From positions 124,001-188,000 of the forward strand of contig NZ_JAGYHF010000002.1 in assembly GCF_018336155.1 (NCBI RefSeq): DNA of 64,000 bases, read 5' to 3'. Source of the stretch: Pseudomonas rustica (GTDB taxonomy: Bacteria; Pseudomonadota; Gammaproteobacteria; Pseudomonadales; Pseudomonadaceae). Position 1 is the first letter of the stretch; every line of letters starts with the position of its first letter. Shown one piece after another: positions 20,519 to 32,234 of this stretch. A program made the translations under genes and the position numbers. The notes below the pieces were generated by a model that made no database searches, was not told the origin of the DNA, and saw nothing but the letters and a program-made list of their open reading frames with translations.

Positions 20519-21167
20519 TGATCAACTGCCTCGACAAGGCTTTGGCCCGTTCCGGGTCGCGTTGTTCGACGGCATCGAGCAACTCGATGTGCAGGTCGAA
20601 CACTTCCTGACGGCGCGGGACGATGTTCAGGGTCTGGCGCAATTGCGCGCCGACGATGCTGGAGAAATAGCGATACAGCTCGCTGAGGGTCGGGTTGTGC
20701 GCGGCGTCGACCAGTCGGCGGTGGAACACCAGATCGCAGGCGATGTAGGTATCGAGGTCGCCGTGGTAGTGACTGCCGCTGGTGCCGAGTGCTTCGCGCA
20801 ATGCGGCGAGGTCTTCATCGGTGCGACGCAACGCCGCCAGGCCGATCGCCTCGACTTCAAGGATGTGCCGGGTTTCCCGCGCCTGCTCCAGCGAGCAACG
20901 CGACAACGCTTTCAGCGTATCGAGCGGATCAACCAGCGCGCGCAAATAGCTGCCGTCGCCCTGACGAATCTCGATCAATCCGGAAAACGCCAACACACGC
21001 ATGGCTTCGCGCACGGTATTGCGGCTAATGCCCAACTCAGCGCAGAGCTCGGGTTCGGTCGGCAAGCGCTCGCCGACCTGCCAGGCGCCGCTGTTGATGC
21101 GCTGGCGGAGTTGATCCAGGGCCTGATCGACCAAGGATCGTTTGATGAGTGGAGAAATGTCTGGCAT
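20508..21167 (-). CDS. FadR/GntR-family transcriptional regulator
   Basis: 219 residues from MPDISPLIKRSLVDQALDQL. The winged helix-turn-helix (about 10-75) contains RLPTEPELCAELGISRNTVREAMRVLAFSGLI. The FCD ligand-binding domain follows (about 95-215), with D..FH..L..A..NP and helices that normally carry metal and ligand. It is first in a two-gene unit with the CynX-type transporter, which it probably regulates together with itself. Confidence 0.92.
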   Translation of the reverse strand: MPDISPLIKRSLVDQALDQLRQRINSGAWQVGERLPTEPELCAELGISRNTVREAMRVLAFSGLIEIRQGDGSYLRALVDPLDTLKALSRCSLEQARETRHILEVEAIGLAALRRTDEDLAALREALGTSGSHYHGDLDTYIACDLVFHRRLVDAAHNPTLSELYRYFSSIVGAQLRQTLNIVPRRQEVFDLHIELLDAVEQRDPERAKALSRQLINEP

Positions 21168-21288
21168 AGGATTCGCCCTTTCATCCAATCATAGGATGAA
21201 TTTTCCGACATGTTAGTCAGACCCATGTAGGACGGCAACCACCTAGGGTTAAAAGGCGACACATGGAGCGGCATTTTCGATTAGTGAA

Positions 21289-21309
21289 AATTACCCTTTA
21301 AGGGTAATT
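21289..21309. promoter_or_regulatory. Palindromic operator upstream of mqsRA
   Basis: AATTACCCTT-T-AAGGGTAATT is a perfect inverted repeat with 10-bp arms, ending 24 bp before the mqsR start. The related sequence ACCTAGGGTTA lies 48 bp further upstream. E. coli MqsA binds palindromes in the mqsRA promoter (AACCT...AGGTT type), so this is the expected operator, although the arm sequence differs. Confidence 0.75.
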
Positions 21310-21333
21310 TCAGGGACAGGGTTTTGGTTTCTT

Positions 21334-21645
21334 ATGGAAAAGAACACACCCCATTATGAGCTGGCGGTGATCAAGGCTGAGGTCAGGCGGTTAGGTCAAA
21401 AAGCTTTCACCAAAACTTCGGTCAAATCAGCTCAGAAGCTCGGCTTCAACCTCAGCGAAATGCTAGAGATCGTCTTCGAGCTACAAACCAGGATGTTGTA
21501 CAAATCGATGACTACTTATGACGATCATCGAATCTGGCAAGACGTGTATCACATCAATTCACGAGATCAGGAGATTTACATCAAGGTGACCTACCGCCCC
21601 GGCGGCGGCCCACCGGTAATCTCTTTCAAGGAGAAAAACCCATGA
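21334..21645 (+). CDS. mqsR: MqsR-type toxin (mRNA interferase)
   Basis: 103 residues, RelE-fold endoribonuclease that in E. coli cleaves mRNA at GCU. It shows the family hallmark YKSMTTYDDHRIWQDVY (about 54-70) and the end IYIKVTYRPGGGPPVISFKEK, close to E. coli MqsR including the conserved Lys, Gln, Tyr and C-terminal Lys. A GGGPP insertion before the last strand distinguishes it. As in E. coli, the toxin gene comes first and overlaps the antitoxin by 4 bp (ATGA). Confidence 0.92.
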   Translation: MEKNTPHYELAVIKAEVRRLGQKAFTKTSVKSAQKLGFNLSEMLEIVFELQTRMLYKSMTTYDDHRIWQDVYHINSRDQEIYIKVTYRPGGGPPVISFKEKNP

Positions 21646-22130
21646 AAACCCAGCAATGTGTCAGCTGCGGTGCACGTGAGGGAATGAGGCATTTCCAGGG
21701 TCGCGGAGAAACCCTGAGTGTCAAAGGCATGGAGCGCCGAGTAGACGATCTGTCCGGTTGGGAGTGCCAGAAGTGCGGTGAAGTGGAATGGGATTTCGAC
21801 AGCGATAGTGCAGAGCGTTACTGCAACGCCGGTGACGAGTTGGTTCTCGCTGCCAGACAAATGATCGGCGCCGAGATGAAACGCATTCGGCGCAAATTGC
21901 ACCTGACGCAAAAAGAGACGGTGCAATTGCTCTCCGGTGGCGGGCATAACGCGTTCTCTCGTTACGAGCGTGGCGAGCTACTTCCACCCAAAGCATTGGT
22001 GCTGCTGATGCGTTTGCTGGATCGACATCCCTACATGCTCGTCGATATCCAGACCTTGGCTGAAGGCGCAGACCTGCGCGGTTTCAAGCACACCGTCCAC
22101 AAAGAACACGAAACCCTCACCATCTCCTGA
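21642..22130 (+). CDS. mqsA: MqsA-type antitoxin and repressor
   Basis: 162 residues. The N-terminal zinc domain has two CxxC pairs (C6/C9, C42/C45). The C-terminal HTH domain has LHLTQKETVQLLSGGGHNAFSRYERGE, containing the DNA-contacting N.FSRYE motif known from E. coli MqsA. E. coli MqsA has 131 residues. Here the protein continues about 25 residues after the normal end near IQTLA (ADLRGFKHTVHKEHETLTIS). It neutralises MqsR and should repress the operon at the palindrome upstream of mqsR. Confidence 0.92.
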   Translation: MKTQQCVSCGAREGMRHFQGRGETLSVKGMERRVDDLSGWECQKCGEVEWDFDSDSAERYCNAGDELVLAARQMIGAEMKRIRRKLHLTQKETVQLLSGGGHNAFSRYERGELLPPKALVLLMRLLDRHPYMLVDIQTLAEGADLRGFKHTVHKEHETLTIS

Positions 22131-22142
22131 CCCCAAAAAAAC

Positions 22143-22170
22143 AAACCCGGCACAAGGCCGGGTTTGATTT
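22143..22170 (+). terminator. Terminator between convergent mqsA and aapP
   Basis: Stem AAACCCGG / CCGGGTTT with an A run on one side and a T-rich tail on the other. It lies 13 bp after both stops and probably serves both strands. Confidence 0.85.
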
Positions 22171-22182
22171 ACGCAAAAACTA

Positions 22183-22947
22183 TCAATGCAAAATCTGACT
22201 CAAGAACAACTTCGTCCGCTCATTCTGCGGGTTGTCGAAGAAGTCATTCGGCGCAGCCTGTTCAACGATCTCACCCTTGTCCATGAAGATCACACGGTTC
22301 GCCACAGTCCGCGCGAAGCCCATTTCGTGGGTCACGCAGAGCATGGTCATGCCGTCTTCTGCCAGACCGATCATGGTGTCGAGCACCTCTTTCACCATTT
22401 CCGGATCGAGCGCTGAAGTCGGTTCATCGAACAGCATGATTTTCGGTTTCATGCACAGGGCGCGGGCAATCGCCACACGCTGTTGCTGACCGCCGGACAG
22501 TTGCCCCGGGAATTTATGCGCCTGCTCCGGAATGCGTACGCGTTCCAGGTAATGCATGGCGATTTCCTCGGCCTTGCGCTTGGGCATCTTGCGCACCCAC
22601 ATCGGCGCCAGGGTGCAGTTCTGCAAAATGGTCAGGTGCGGGAACAGGTTGAAGTGCTGGAACACCATGCCGACTTCGCGGCGGATCGCTTCGATCTGCT
22701 TGAGGTCATTGGTCAGTTCCACGCCGTCGACGACGATGCGGCCCTGCTGGTGTTCTTCCAGACGATTGAGACAACGAATCGTCGTCGATTTGCCGGAACC
22801 CGACGGGCCGCACAAAACGATACGTTCGCCCTGTTTCACGTTGAGGTTGATGTCTTTCAGCACGTGGAACTGGCCGTACCACTTGTTGACGCCCTGCATC
22901 TGAATAATGCCTTCAGGGCTCACAGGCTTTTTGATTACTTCACTCAT
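22183..22947 (-). CDS. aapP: General L-amino acid ABC transporter, ATPase
   Basis: 254 residues from [16 protein letters not shown]. The open frame extends upstream into aapM but that part is not homologous. Walker A is GPSGSGKST, the signature is LSGGQQQR, Walker B is [14 protein letters not shown] and the H-loop is VTHEMGFA. It is the last gene of aapJQMP and powers uptake of a broad range of amino acids. Confidence 0.95.
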   Translation of the reverse strand: MSEVIKKPVSPEGIIQMQGVNKWYGQFHVLKDINLNVKQGERIVLCGPSGSGKSTTIRCLNRLEEHQQGRIVVDGVELTNDLKQIEAIRREVGMVFQHFNLFPHLTILQNCTLAPMWVRKMPKRKAEEIAMHYLERVRIPEQAHKFPGQLSGGQQQRVAIARALCMKPKIMLFDEPTSALDPEMVKEVLDTMIGLAEDGMTMLCVTHEMGFARTVANRVIFMDKGEIVEQAAPNDFFDNPQNERTKLFLSQILH

Positions 22948-22957
22948 CTCAAAACTC

Positions 22958-24055
22958 CTAACGCTTGTGGCCAGTGTCGAGCTTGCGTTCCAGATGCATG
23001 GAATAGCGCGACATACCAAAACAGAAAATCCAGAACACCAGGGCGGCGAACACGTAGCCTTCGGTGGCCATGCCCAGCCATTTCGGATCGGCAGCGGCTT
23101 GCTTGACGCTGTTGAGCAGGTCAAACAGGCCGATGATGATCACCAGACTGGTGTCCTTGAACAGCGCAATAAAGGTGTTGACGATGCCGGGGATCACCAG
23201 CTTCAGGGCTTGCGGCAGAATCACCAGGCCCATCGAACGCCAGTAACCGAGGCCCATCGCTGCGGCCGCTTCGTACTGACCTTTGGGAATCGCTTGCAGA
23301 CCACCGCGCACCACTTCAGCGACATAGGCCGACTGGAACAGGATCACGCCGATCAGCGCCCGCAGCAGCTTGTCGAAGTTCATCCCTTCAGGCAGGAACA
23401 GCGGCAGCATCACCGAGGACATGAACAGCACGGTGATCAACGGCACGCCGCGCCAGAATTCGATGAAGGTCACGCAGACCACCCGAATCGCCGGCATGTT
23501 CGAGCGTCGACCCAATGCCAGCACGATCCCCAGCGGCAAGGCGCCGGCGATACCGACGGTGGCGATCACCAGGGTCAGCATCAGTCCGCCCCATTGGCTG
23601 GTCGCCACCTGTGGCAGGCCGAACACGCCGCCGTGCAGCAGGCACCAGGCAACAATCGGGTAGATCACCAGAAAGCTCAGCCCGTACACCGCTTTACGCG
23701 GGAAGCGCGAGATGAACAGTGGCGCCACGCCGATCACCGCCAGCCACACGGTCAGGTCGACGCGCCAGCGCCATTCAGCCGGGTAATAGCCGTACATGAA
23801 CTGGCCAAAACGCTGCTGAATGAACACCCAGCAGGCGCCGTCCTTGGTGCAGTCGGCGCGCGTCGTACCGACCCAGTTGGCATCAATGATTGCCCAACTG
23901 AGAATCGGTGGCACGACGAGGTAGATCAGATAGAACGCAAACAGGGTCAGCAAGGTGTTGAGCCAGCTGGAGAACATGTTCGCGCGCATCCACGCCACCA
24001 CGCCGATGCTGCTGTTCGGTGGGGGCATGTCGGGTTTGAAAGTATGAGTACTCAT
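22958..24055 (-). CDS. aapM: General L-amino acid ABC transporter, permease
   Basis: 365 residues, HisM-type permease with about eight membrane segments. The binding-protein-dependent permease EAA loop is [30 protein letters not shown] longer N-terminal half and a periplasmic loop with two cysteines ([12 protein letters not shown]) are typical of AapM. It lies 10 bp upstream of aapP and 10 bp downstream of aapQ. Confidence 0.94.
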   Translation of the reverse strand: MSTHTFKPDMPPPNSSIGVVAWMRANMFSSWLNTLLTLFAFYLIYLVVPPILSWAIIDANWVGTTRADCTKDGACWVFIQQRFGQFMYGYYPAEWRWRVDLTVWLAVIGVAPLFISRFPRKAVYGLSFLVIYPIVAWCLLHGGVFGLPQVATSQWGGLMLTLVIATVGIAGALPLGIVLALGRRSNMPAIRVVCVTFIEFWRGVPLITVLFMSSVMLPLFLPEGMNFDKLLRALIGVILFQSAYVAEVVRGGLQAIPKGQYEAAAAMGLGYWRSMGLVILPQALKLVIPGIVNTFIALFKDTSLVIIIGLFDLLNSVKQAAADPKWLGMATEGYVFAALVFWIFCFGMSRYSMHLERKLDTGHKR

Positions 24056-24065
24056 GCGCTTTTCC

Positions 24066-25247
24066 TTACCGCTCGATCAGCGCAATGCGCTTGTTGTACC
24101 AGTTCATCAGCAGGGAAATGCTGATACTGATCGCCAGGTACACGCTCATGGTGATGGCAATCACTTCGATCGCCTGACCGGTCTGGTTAAGTACGGTGCC
24201 GGCGAACAGCGAAACCATTTCCGGGTAACCGATACCGGCCGCCAGCGAAGAGTTTTTCGCCAGGTTGAGGTATTGGCTGGTCAGCGGCGGAATGATCACG
24301 CGCAGGGCTTGCGGAATGATCACCTTGCGCAGGGTCGGGCCGTTGCGCAGGCCGAGCGAACGCGCCGCTTCGGTCTGGCCGTGGCTGACCGACTTGATCC
24401 CCGAACGCACGATCTCAGCGATAAACGCTGCGGTGTACACGGTCAGGGCGAGGGTCAACGCGAGCAGTTCCGGGATCAGCACCCAGCCGCCAACGAAGTT
24501 GAAGCCTTTGAGCTCGGGCATTTCCCAGTGCAGCGGCGCGCCGAAGATCAGTGCGCACAACGCCGGGATCACCAGCAGAATCGCCAGGCCTACCCAGAAC
24601 TTGTGGAACGGTACGCCGGTCGCTTCAAAGCGTTTGTTGGCCCAACGGCACATCAGCACGATGCCGACGATGGCCACCACGATACTGATCATGAACGCCC
24701 AGAAACCATCAGCGGCCAGCGCGGCCGGCATGTTCAGGCCACGGCTGCTGACGAAGAAGGTGTCGCCGAAGTTGTGGCTGTTGCGCGGCCCCGGCATGGT
24801 CAGGAATACCGCGAAGTACCAGAACAGGATTTGCAGCAGCGGCGGAATGTTGCGGAAAACTTCCACGTACACCGTCGCCAGTTTGCTGATGATCCAGTTC
24901 TGCGACAGCCGTGCCACACCGATGATGAAACCGAGAATCGTCGCCAGAATCACGCCGATCACTGTCACCAACAAGGTGTTGAGCAAACCGATAACGAAGA
25001 CGCGGGCATAACTGTCCGCTTCGGTGTAGTCAATCAGGTGTTGAGCGATGCCGAACCCGGCACTGCGCTCCAGAAAGCTGAAACCGGAAGTGATGCCCCG
25101 GTGCTGCAGGTTGGTTTGAGTGTTGTCGAACAGAAACCAGCCCAGCGAAACCACCGCGACAATCGTGATGATCTGGAATAGCCACGCACGCACTCGTGGA
25201 TCGCTGAGGCTGAGCCTCTGCTTAGGTGCGCCGATTGAATTTTGCAT
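24066..25247 (-). CDS. aapQ: General L-amino acid ABC transporter, permease
   Basis: 393 residues, partner permease of AapM. The EAA loop is AFIAEIVRSGIKSVSHGQTEAARSLGL. The first membrane segment is near residues 20-45, followed by the long loop with ERSAGFGIAQHLIDYTEADSYARVF found in AapQ proteins. It starts 66 bp after the aapJ stop, separated by a GC-rich hairpin. Confidence 0.94.
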   Translation of the reverse strand: MQNSIGAPKQRLSLSDPRVRAWLFQIITIVAVVSLGWFLFDNTQTNLQHRGITSGFSFLERSAGFGIAQHLIDYTEADSYARVFVIGLLNTLLVTVIGVILATILGFIIGVARLSQNWIISKLATVYVEVFRNIPPLLQILFWYFAVFLTMPGPRNSHNFGDTFFVSSRGLNMPAALAADGFWAFMISIVVAIVGIVLMCRWANKRFEATGVPFHKFWVGLAILLVIPALCALIFGAPLHWEMPELKGFNFVGGWVLIPELLALTLALTVYTAAFIAEIVRSGIKSVSHGQTEAARSLGLRNGPTLRKVIIPQALRVIIPPLTSQYLNLAKNSSLAAGIGYPEMVSLFAGTVLNQTGQAIEVIAITMSVYLAISISISLLMNWYNKRIALIER

Positions 25248-25280
25248 GAAGTGCCCCGCAAAAAATGGAACAAGAACATC

Positions 25281-25305
25281 ACCCGGCGGTTGGCCCGCCG
25301 GGCGA
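25281..25305 (-). other. Hairpin between aapJ and aapQ
   Basis: CGCCCGGCGG / CCGCCGGGTG stem on the minus strand, in the 66-bp gap after the aapJ stop. Such hairpins often allow partial readthrough or protect the upstream mRNA, so that the binding protein is made in excess over the permeases. The role is inferred from position only. Confidence 0.5.
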
Positions 25306-25313
25306 TAGAACCA

Positions 25314-26345
25314 TTAGCGCACTGGTGGTGCGTACTGAATGCCGCCGTTGTTCCACAGGGCGTTCAAGCCGCGGTCGATTTCCAGCGGAGTGCTCTTGCC
25401 GAGGTTTTTCTCGAAGATTTCGCCGTAGTTACCGACTTGTTTGACGATCTGTACTACCCAGTCTTTCGGCAGTTTCAGGTCTTTGCCGTATTCGCCGTCA
25501 GCACCGAGCATACGAGCGACGTCCGGGTTTTTGGTCGACTTGGCTTCGGCTTCGACGTTTTTCGAAGTGATGCCGGCTTCTTCGGTGTTGAGCAGCGCGT
25601 AGCCAACCCAACGCACGATGGCCAGCCACTCGTCGTCGCCATTACGTACGACCGGGCCCAGTGGTTCTTTGGAAATGGTTTCCGGCAGAACCACGTAGTC
25701 CTTCGGCGCTGCCAGCTTGCTGCGCTGGGCGAACAGCTGGGACTTGTCGGAGGTCAGCACGTCGCAACGACCGGATTCCAGCGACTTGGCGCTTTCATCG
25801 GAGGTGTCGAAAGTGATCGGGGTGTATTTCAGACCGTTGCCACGGAAGTAGTCGGAAACGTTCAGCTCGGTGGTGGTACCGGCCTGGATGCAGATGGTTG
25901 CACCGTCCAGCTCTTTGGCACTTTTCACGCCGAGCTTGTTGTTCACCAGGAAGCCGATGCCGTCGTAGTAGGTAATGAAGCCCGGGAATTTCAGGCCCAT
26001 GCCCGCGTCACGCGAACTGGTCATGGTGGTGTTGCGCGACAGAATGTCGATTTCGCCGGACTGCAGCGCGGTGAAGCGCTCCTTGGCGTTCAACTGACTG
26101 AACTTGACCTTGGTCGCGTCGCCGAATACGGCAGCGGCCACAGCGCGGCAGACGTCAGCATCGATCCCGAGGATCTTGCCGGTTGCATCCGGTACCGAGA
26201 AGCCCGGCAGACCGTCGCTCACGCCACACTGCACGAAACCTTTCTTCTGCACTGCATCCAGGGTTGCACCCGCCTGAGCGAACCCGCTGACACCGAGTAC
26301 TGTTGCTGCAGTCACGATGGCCAGGGTGGATTTCAACATCTTCAT
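25314..26345 (-). CDS. aapJ: General L-amino acid ABC transporter, periplasmic binding protein
   Basis: 343 residues with a clear signal peptide (MKMLKSTLAIVTAATVLGVSGFAQA). The mature protein is a family 3 binding protein: VQCGVSDGLPGFSV, then GIDADVCRAVAAAVFGD, then DILSRNTTMTSSRD. GGAGG precedes the ATG. It is the first gene of aapJQMP. The AapJ size and the GLPGFS motif separate it from the smaller (about 260-residue) polar amino-acid binding proteins. Confidence 0.95.
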   Translation of the reverse strand: MKMLKSTLAIVTAATVLGVSGFAQAGATLDAVQKKGFVQCGVSDGLPGFSVPDATGKILGIDADVCRAVAAAVFGDATKVKFSQLNAKERFTALQSGEIDILSRNTTMTSSRDAGMGLKFPGFITYYDGIGFLVNNKLGVKSAKELDGATICIQAGTTTELNVSDYFRGNGLKYTPITFDTSDESAKSLESGRCDVLTSDKSQLFAQRSKLAAPKDYVVLPETISKEPLGPVVRNGDDEWLAIVRWVGYALLNTEEAGITSKNVEAEAKSTKNPDVARMLGADGEYGKDLKLPKDWVVQIVKQVGNYGEIFEKNLGKSTPLEIDRGLNALWNNGGIQYAPPVR

Positions 26346-27470
<1,125 letters not shown>

Positions 27471-27566
27471 TCGCGACAGCATTGCCTGCCCGTTGATCAT
27501 CACACTACGCCGCGCCCGTTTCTTGCATTACACTGGCCGGCGTACATTCCTTAACCAATTGATGAG

Positions 27567-29048
27567 ATGACCGTGCTCGAAGCACTCAAGAAAATGTTCG
27601 GTAAAAGCGAGGCTGAGCAGCTCGCGCCAGTTCCCAGTGCGCCGTCGCACGCCCCCGGTCATCGCCACGATGCGCCCCAGGCCGACCGCCCCGCTGCCGT
27701 AGCAGCACCGAAGCAAGACCCGCAACCCGCTCCGGCCGCGCCCATCGCCGCCGAGCCTGCGCGCAGTGAAGAGCCGAAACCGGCCAGACCGCGTCGCGAA
27801 CCGAAGCCCAAGGCATCGGTCATTCCGTGGAAACTCGAAGATTTCGTCGTCGAGCCACAAGAAGGCAAAACCCGCTTTCACGATTTCAAACTCGCGCCAG
27901 AACTGATGCACGCCATTCAGGATCTGGGCTTCCCGTATTGCACGCCGATCCAGGCGCAGGTGCTGGGTTTCACCCTCGCCGGCAAAGACGCCATTGGTCG
28001 CGCGCAGACCGGTACCGGCAAAACCGCCGCGTTCCTGATCTCGATCATCACTCAGTTGCTGCAAACGCCGCCGCCGAAAGAACGCTACATGGGCGAACCC
28101 CGTGCGCTGATCATCGCGCCGACCCGTGAGCTGGTGGTGCAGATCGCCAAAGACGCCGCTGACCTGACCAAGTACACCGGCCTCAACGTGATGACCTTCG
28201 TTGGCGGCATGGACTTCGACAAGCAGCTCAAGCACCTCGAAGCGCGCCACTGCGACATTCTCGTCGCGACCCCGGGCCGCCTGCTCGACTTCAACCAGCG
28301 CGGCGATGTGCATCTGGACATGGTCGAAGTGATGGTGCTGGACGAAGCCGACCGCATGCTCGACATGGGTTTCATCCCGCAAGTCCGCCAGATCATTCGT
28401 CAGACCCCGCCGAAAAGCGAACGCCAGACCCTGCTGTTCTCCGCGACCTTCACCGAAGACGTGATGAACCTCGCCAAGCAGTGGACGACCGACCCGTCGA
28501 TCGTCGAAATCGAAATCACCAACGTCGCCAACGAAAACGTCGAGCAACACATCTACGCCGTGGCCGGTGCCGACAAGTACAAACTGCTCTACAACCTGGT
28601 CAACGATAATGGCTGGGAGCGGGTGATGGTCTTCGCCAACCGCAAGGACGAAGTCCGCCGCATCGAAGAGCGCCTGGTGCGCGACGGTGTGAACGCTGCG
28701 CAGTTGTCCGGCGACGTGCCGCAACACAAACGCATCAAGACGTTGGAAGGCTTCCGTGAAGGCAAGATTCGCGTACTGGTCGCCACCGATGTGGCCGGTC
28801 GCGGCATTCACATCGACGGCATCAGCCACGTGATCAACTTCACCCTGCCGGAAGTGCCGGACGACTACGTACACCGCATCGGCCGTACCGGTCGTGCGGG
28901 CGCTGATGGCGTGTCGATCAGCTTCGCCGGTGAGGACGACTCCTATCAGTTGCCGTCCATCGAAGAGAAGCTCGGTCGCAAGATCAGCTGTGAAACGCCG
29001 CCGACGCATTTGTTGCGTGCGGTTGAGCGCAAGCGTCCGCAGCAGTAA
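27567..29048 (+). CDS. rhlB: DEAD-box RNA helicase RhlB
   Basis: 493 residues. A variable Pro/Ala-rich N-terminus (about 1-90) is followed by the helicase core: Q motif, AQTGTGKT (Walker A), [12 protein letters not shown] in [15 protein letters not shown], then the second RecA domain with [13 protein letters not shown] and [10 protein letters not shown]. In enterobacteria RhlB works with RNase E in mRNA decay. The close match of the core to RhlB supports the name, and the long N-terminal extension is usual in pseudomonads. A terminator follows. Confidence 0.94.
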   Translation: MTVLEALKKMFGKSEAEQLAPVPSAPSHAPGHRHDAPQADRPAAVAAPKQDPQPAPAAPIAAEPARSEEPKPARPRREPKPKASVIPWKLEDFVVEPQEGKTRFHDFKLAPELMHAIQDLGFPYCTPIQAQVLGFTLAGKDAIGRAQTGTGKTAAFLISIITQLLQTPPPKERYMGEPRALIIAPTRELVVQIAKDAADLTKYTGLNVMTFVGGMDFDKQLKHLEARHCDILVATPGRLLDFNQRGDVHLDMVEVMVLDEADRMLDMGFIPQVRQIIRQTPPKSERQTLLFSATFTEDVMNLAKQWTTDPSIVEIEITNVANENVEQHIYAVAGADKYKLLYNLVNDNGWERVMVFANRKDEVRRIEERLVRDGVNAAQLSGDVPQHKRIKTLEGFREGKIRVLVATDVAGRGIHIDGISHVINFTLPEVPDDYVHRIGRTGRAGADGVSISFAGEDDSYQLPSIEEKLGRKISCETPPTHLLRAVERKRPQQ

Positions 29049-29063
29049 GCGACGCTAAAAGAC

Positions 29064-29096
29064 AAGCGCAGCCGGCAACGGACTGCGCTTTTTTTT
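29064..29096 (+). terminator. Terminator of rhlB
   Basis: Stem AAGCGCAG / CTGCGCTT followed by eight T, 15 bp after the stop codon. Confidence 0.92.
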
Positions 29097-29138
29097 CGTC
29101 TGGATTTTTTGCCGCAGAAGCTTGCCCAAGAATACTAA

Positions 29139-29160
29139 AAGTCCATAATGGACAAACAAG
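29139..29160 (+). promoter_or_regulatory. Candidate DauR operator upstream of dauB
   Basis: AAGTCCATAATGGAC plus AAACAAG, with a core 13-bp palindrome GTCCAT-A-ATGGAC, ends 28 bp before the dauB start. 17 of its 22 positions recur upstream of the divergent binding-protein gene at 33,106-33,127. The position overlaps the expected promoter, which fits repression. Confidence 0.6.
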
Positions 29161-29188
29161 TTTAGTTTTTTTGTCTACGGAGTCTGAA

Positions 29189-30133
29189 ATGTCCAGTACG
29201 CCCTACGTGATCGACCAAGCCCAGGCCCGTGAGTTGCTGGCGCGTATCGATGTGCCGCAGATCTTGCGCAAGCTGTTTCGTGATCTTGCCAACGGCAAAG
29301 CCTTGCAGCCGGCGCAGCAACTGGTCGAGTTCCCGCAGGGTGCTGGCGACTTCATCAACTATCTGGGTGTACTGGCTGAGGATGGCGTTTACGGCGTGAA
29401 GACCTCGCCGTACATCGTTCGCGAACAAGGTGCGCTGGTGACAGCGTGGACGCTGTTGATGTCGATGAAAACCGGTCAGCCATTGCTGCTTTGTGATGCC
29501 GGTGAACTGACCACTGCGCGAACGGCGGCGACCACAGCGGTGGCGGTTGATGCGCTCGCGCCTCTGGGCGCTAAACATTTGGCGATTATTGGCAGCGGCA
29601 AGGTTGCCCAAGCGCACCTGCATTACGTGAAGTCGCTGCGTGACTGGCAGAGCATCAGTCTGTATTCGCCAAGCCTGTGCGCTGATACTCAATCCCAGGC
29701 CCTGCTGAAAGCCATCACGCCCAATCTGAAGATCACCGACAGCCGTGAGGCCGCCCTCGCCGAAGCTGACGTGATCATGCTTTGCACCTCATCGGCGGGC
29801 CCGGTGATTGATCCCGCTGAGTTGAGCAAACCGGCGCTGATCACTTCGATCAGCACCAACGCCCCGCGTGCGCACGAAGTGCCGCCGCAGAGCCTCAACG
29901 ACATGCAGGTCTTCTGCGACTATCGGCTGACCACGCCGGGGTCGGCGGGTGAAATGCTGATTGCCAGTGAGCAGCATGGCTGGAGCAACGATGCGATCGT
30001 TGGTGACCTCGCTGACCTGCTCAGTGAAAAAGTCCAGCGTCCGGGTTACGACCGTCACGTGTTTTTCCGTTCAATCGGTTTGGGCCTGGAAGACATTGCC
30101 CTCGCCAATGCGGTGTATCACCTGACCCACTAA
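29189..30133 (+). CDS. dauB: NAD(P)H-dependent anabolic L-arginine dehydrogenase (ornithine cyclodeaminase family)
   Basis: 314 residues from MSSTPYVIDQAQAREL. It belongs to the ornithine cyclodeaminase/mu-crystallin family, with the Rossmann motif AIIGSGKVAQAHL (about 138-150) and GALVTAWTLLMSMKTGQPL in the substrate half. In P. aeruginosa DauB reduces 2-ketoarginine plus ammonia to L-arginine, completing conversion of D- to L-arginine after DauA. The adjacent dauA and dauR support this assignment. A REP element separates it from dauA. Confidence 0.88.
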   Translation: MSSTPYVIDQAQARELLARIDVPQILRKLFRDLANGKALQPAQQLVEFPQGAGDFINYLGVLAEDGVYGVKTSPYIVREQGALVTAWTLLMSMKTGQPLLLCDAGELTTARTAATTAVAVDALAPLGAKHLAIIGSGKVAQAHLHYVKSLRDWQSISLYSPSLCADTQSQALLKAITPNLKITDSREAALAEADVIMLCTSSAGPVIDPAELSKPALITSISTNAPRAHEVPPQSLNDMQVFCDYRLTTPGSAGEMLIASEQHGWSNDAIVGDLADLLSEKVQRPGYDRHVFFRSIGLGLEDIALANAVYHLTH

Positions 30134-30144
30134 CACCAAAAATC

Positions 30145-31430
<1,286 letters not shown>

Positions 31431-31523
31431 ATGCCCGTCAGGATGACTCGCTCAACGGATTGCGGCACACTCGCAGCGCCTCCTGTTCACGGGGGCGCTG
31501 ACGCAGCCTGGAGCTCCACTGTC

Positions 31524-32150
31524 ATGACCGCCCCTGAATTCGATCCGGCGCTGGATAACTTCCGCGCCATCGCCGACGCCATCGCCACGCTGTTTTTTCC
31601 GCACGCCGAAGTGGTGCTGCACGACCTGCGCACGCAGAAGGTCGACTACATCGCCAACAACCTGTCGAAACGCGAAATCGGCGACGATTCATCGCTGGAA
31701 GACATGCTCAGCGAGGATGTCAGCGACAGGAACATTGGCCCGTACGAAAAGCTCAACTGGGACGGTCAGAAGATTCGCAGCTTGAGCAGCGTTTTGCGCG
31801 ACGGCGAGGGTCTGCCGCTGGCGGTGCTGTGCATCAATCTGAATATTTCGCTGTTCGAGAATGCCAAGGCGGCGCTGGATCTGTTCCTGTCGCCGAGCAA
31901 ACTGATCCCGCAGCCGGATTCACTGTTTCGCGATGACTGGCAGGAACGCATCAACACCTTCCTCCACGCCTGGCTACGCGAGCGGCAGTTGAGCCTGAAT
32001 GTGCTGACCCGCGATCACAAACGCGAATTGGTGCTGGCGCTGCACGCCGAGGGCGCGTTCAAGGGCAAGAGCGCCTCGAACTACGTGGCCAATGTGCTGA
32101 ACATGGGGCGGGCGACGGTGTACAAGCATTTGAAGGAAATGAAGGGCTGA
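31524..32150 (+). CDS. dauR: DauR/YheO-type transcriptional regulator
   Basis: 208 residues from MTAPEFDPALDNFRAI; earlier in-frame codons add a non-homologous stretch. The N-terminal YheO-like PAS domain (about 10-120) senses a ligand and the C-terminal HTH (about 150-208) has HKRELVLALHAEGAFKGKSASNYVANVLNMGRATVYKHLKEM. In P. aeruginosa DauR represses dauBAR and is relieved by D-arginine. Here the same three-gene order dauB-dauA-dauR is kept, and a shared palindromic motif upstream of dauB and of the divergent binding-protein gene fits its operator. Confidence 0.9.
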   Translation: MTAPEFDPALDNFRAIADAIATLFFPHAEVVLHDLRTQKVDYIANNLSKREIGDDSSLEDMLSEDVSDRNIGPYEKLNWDGQKIRSLSSVLRDGEGLPLAVLCINLNISLFENAKAALDLFLSPSKLIPQPDSLFRDDWQERINTFLHAWLRERQLSLNVLTRDHKRELVLALHAEGAFKGKSASNYVANVLNMGRATVYKHLKEMKG

Positions 32151-32232
32151 AGATCAAAAGATCGCAGCCTTCGGCAGCTCCTACAGGAGCACGCATTCCC
32201 CTGTAGGAGCTGCCGCAGGCTGCGATCTTTTC
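32151..32232. repeat. REP-type repeat, tail-to-tail pair
   Basis: AGATCAAAAGATCGCAGCC...CTCCTAC then GTAGGAGCTGCCGCAGGCTG and CGATCTTTT, the opposite arrangement to most copies. It fills the gap between the convergent dauR and binding-protein genes. Confidence 0.88.
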
Positions 32233-32234
32233 AA

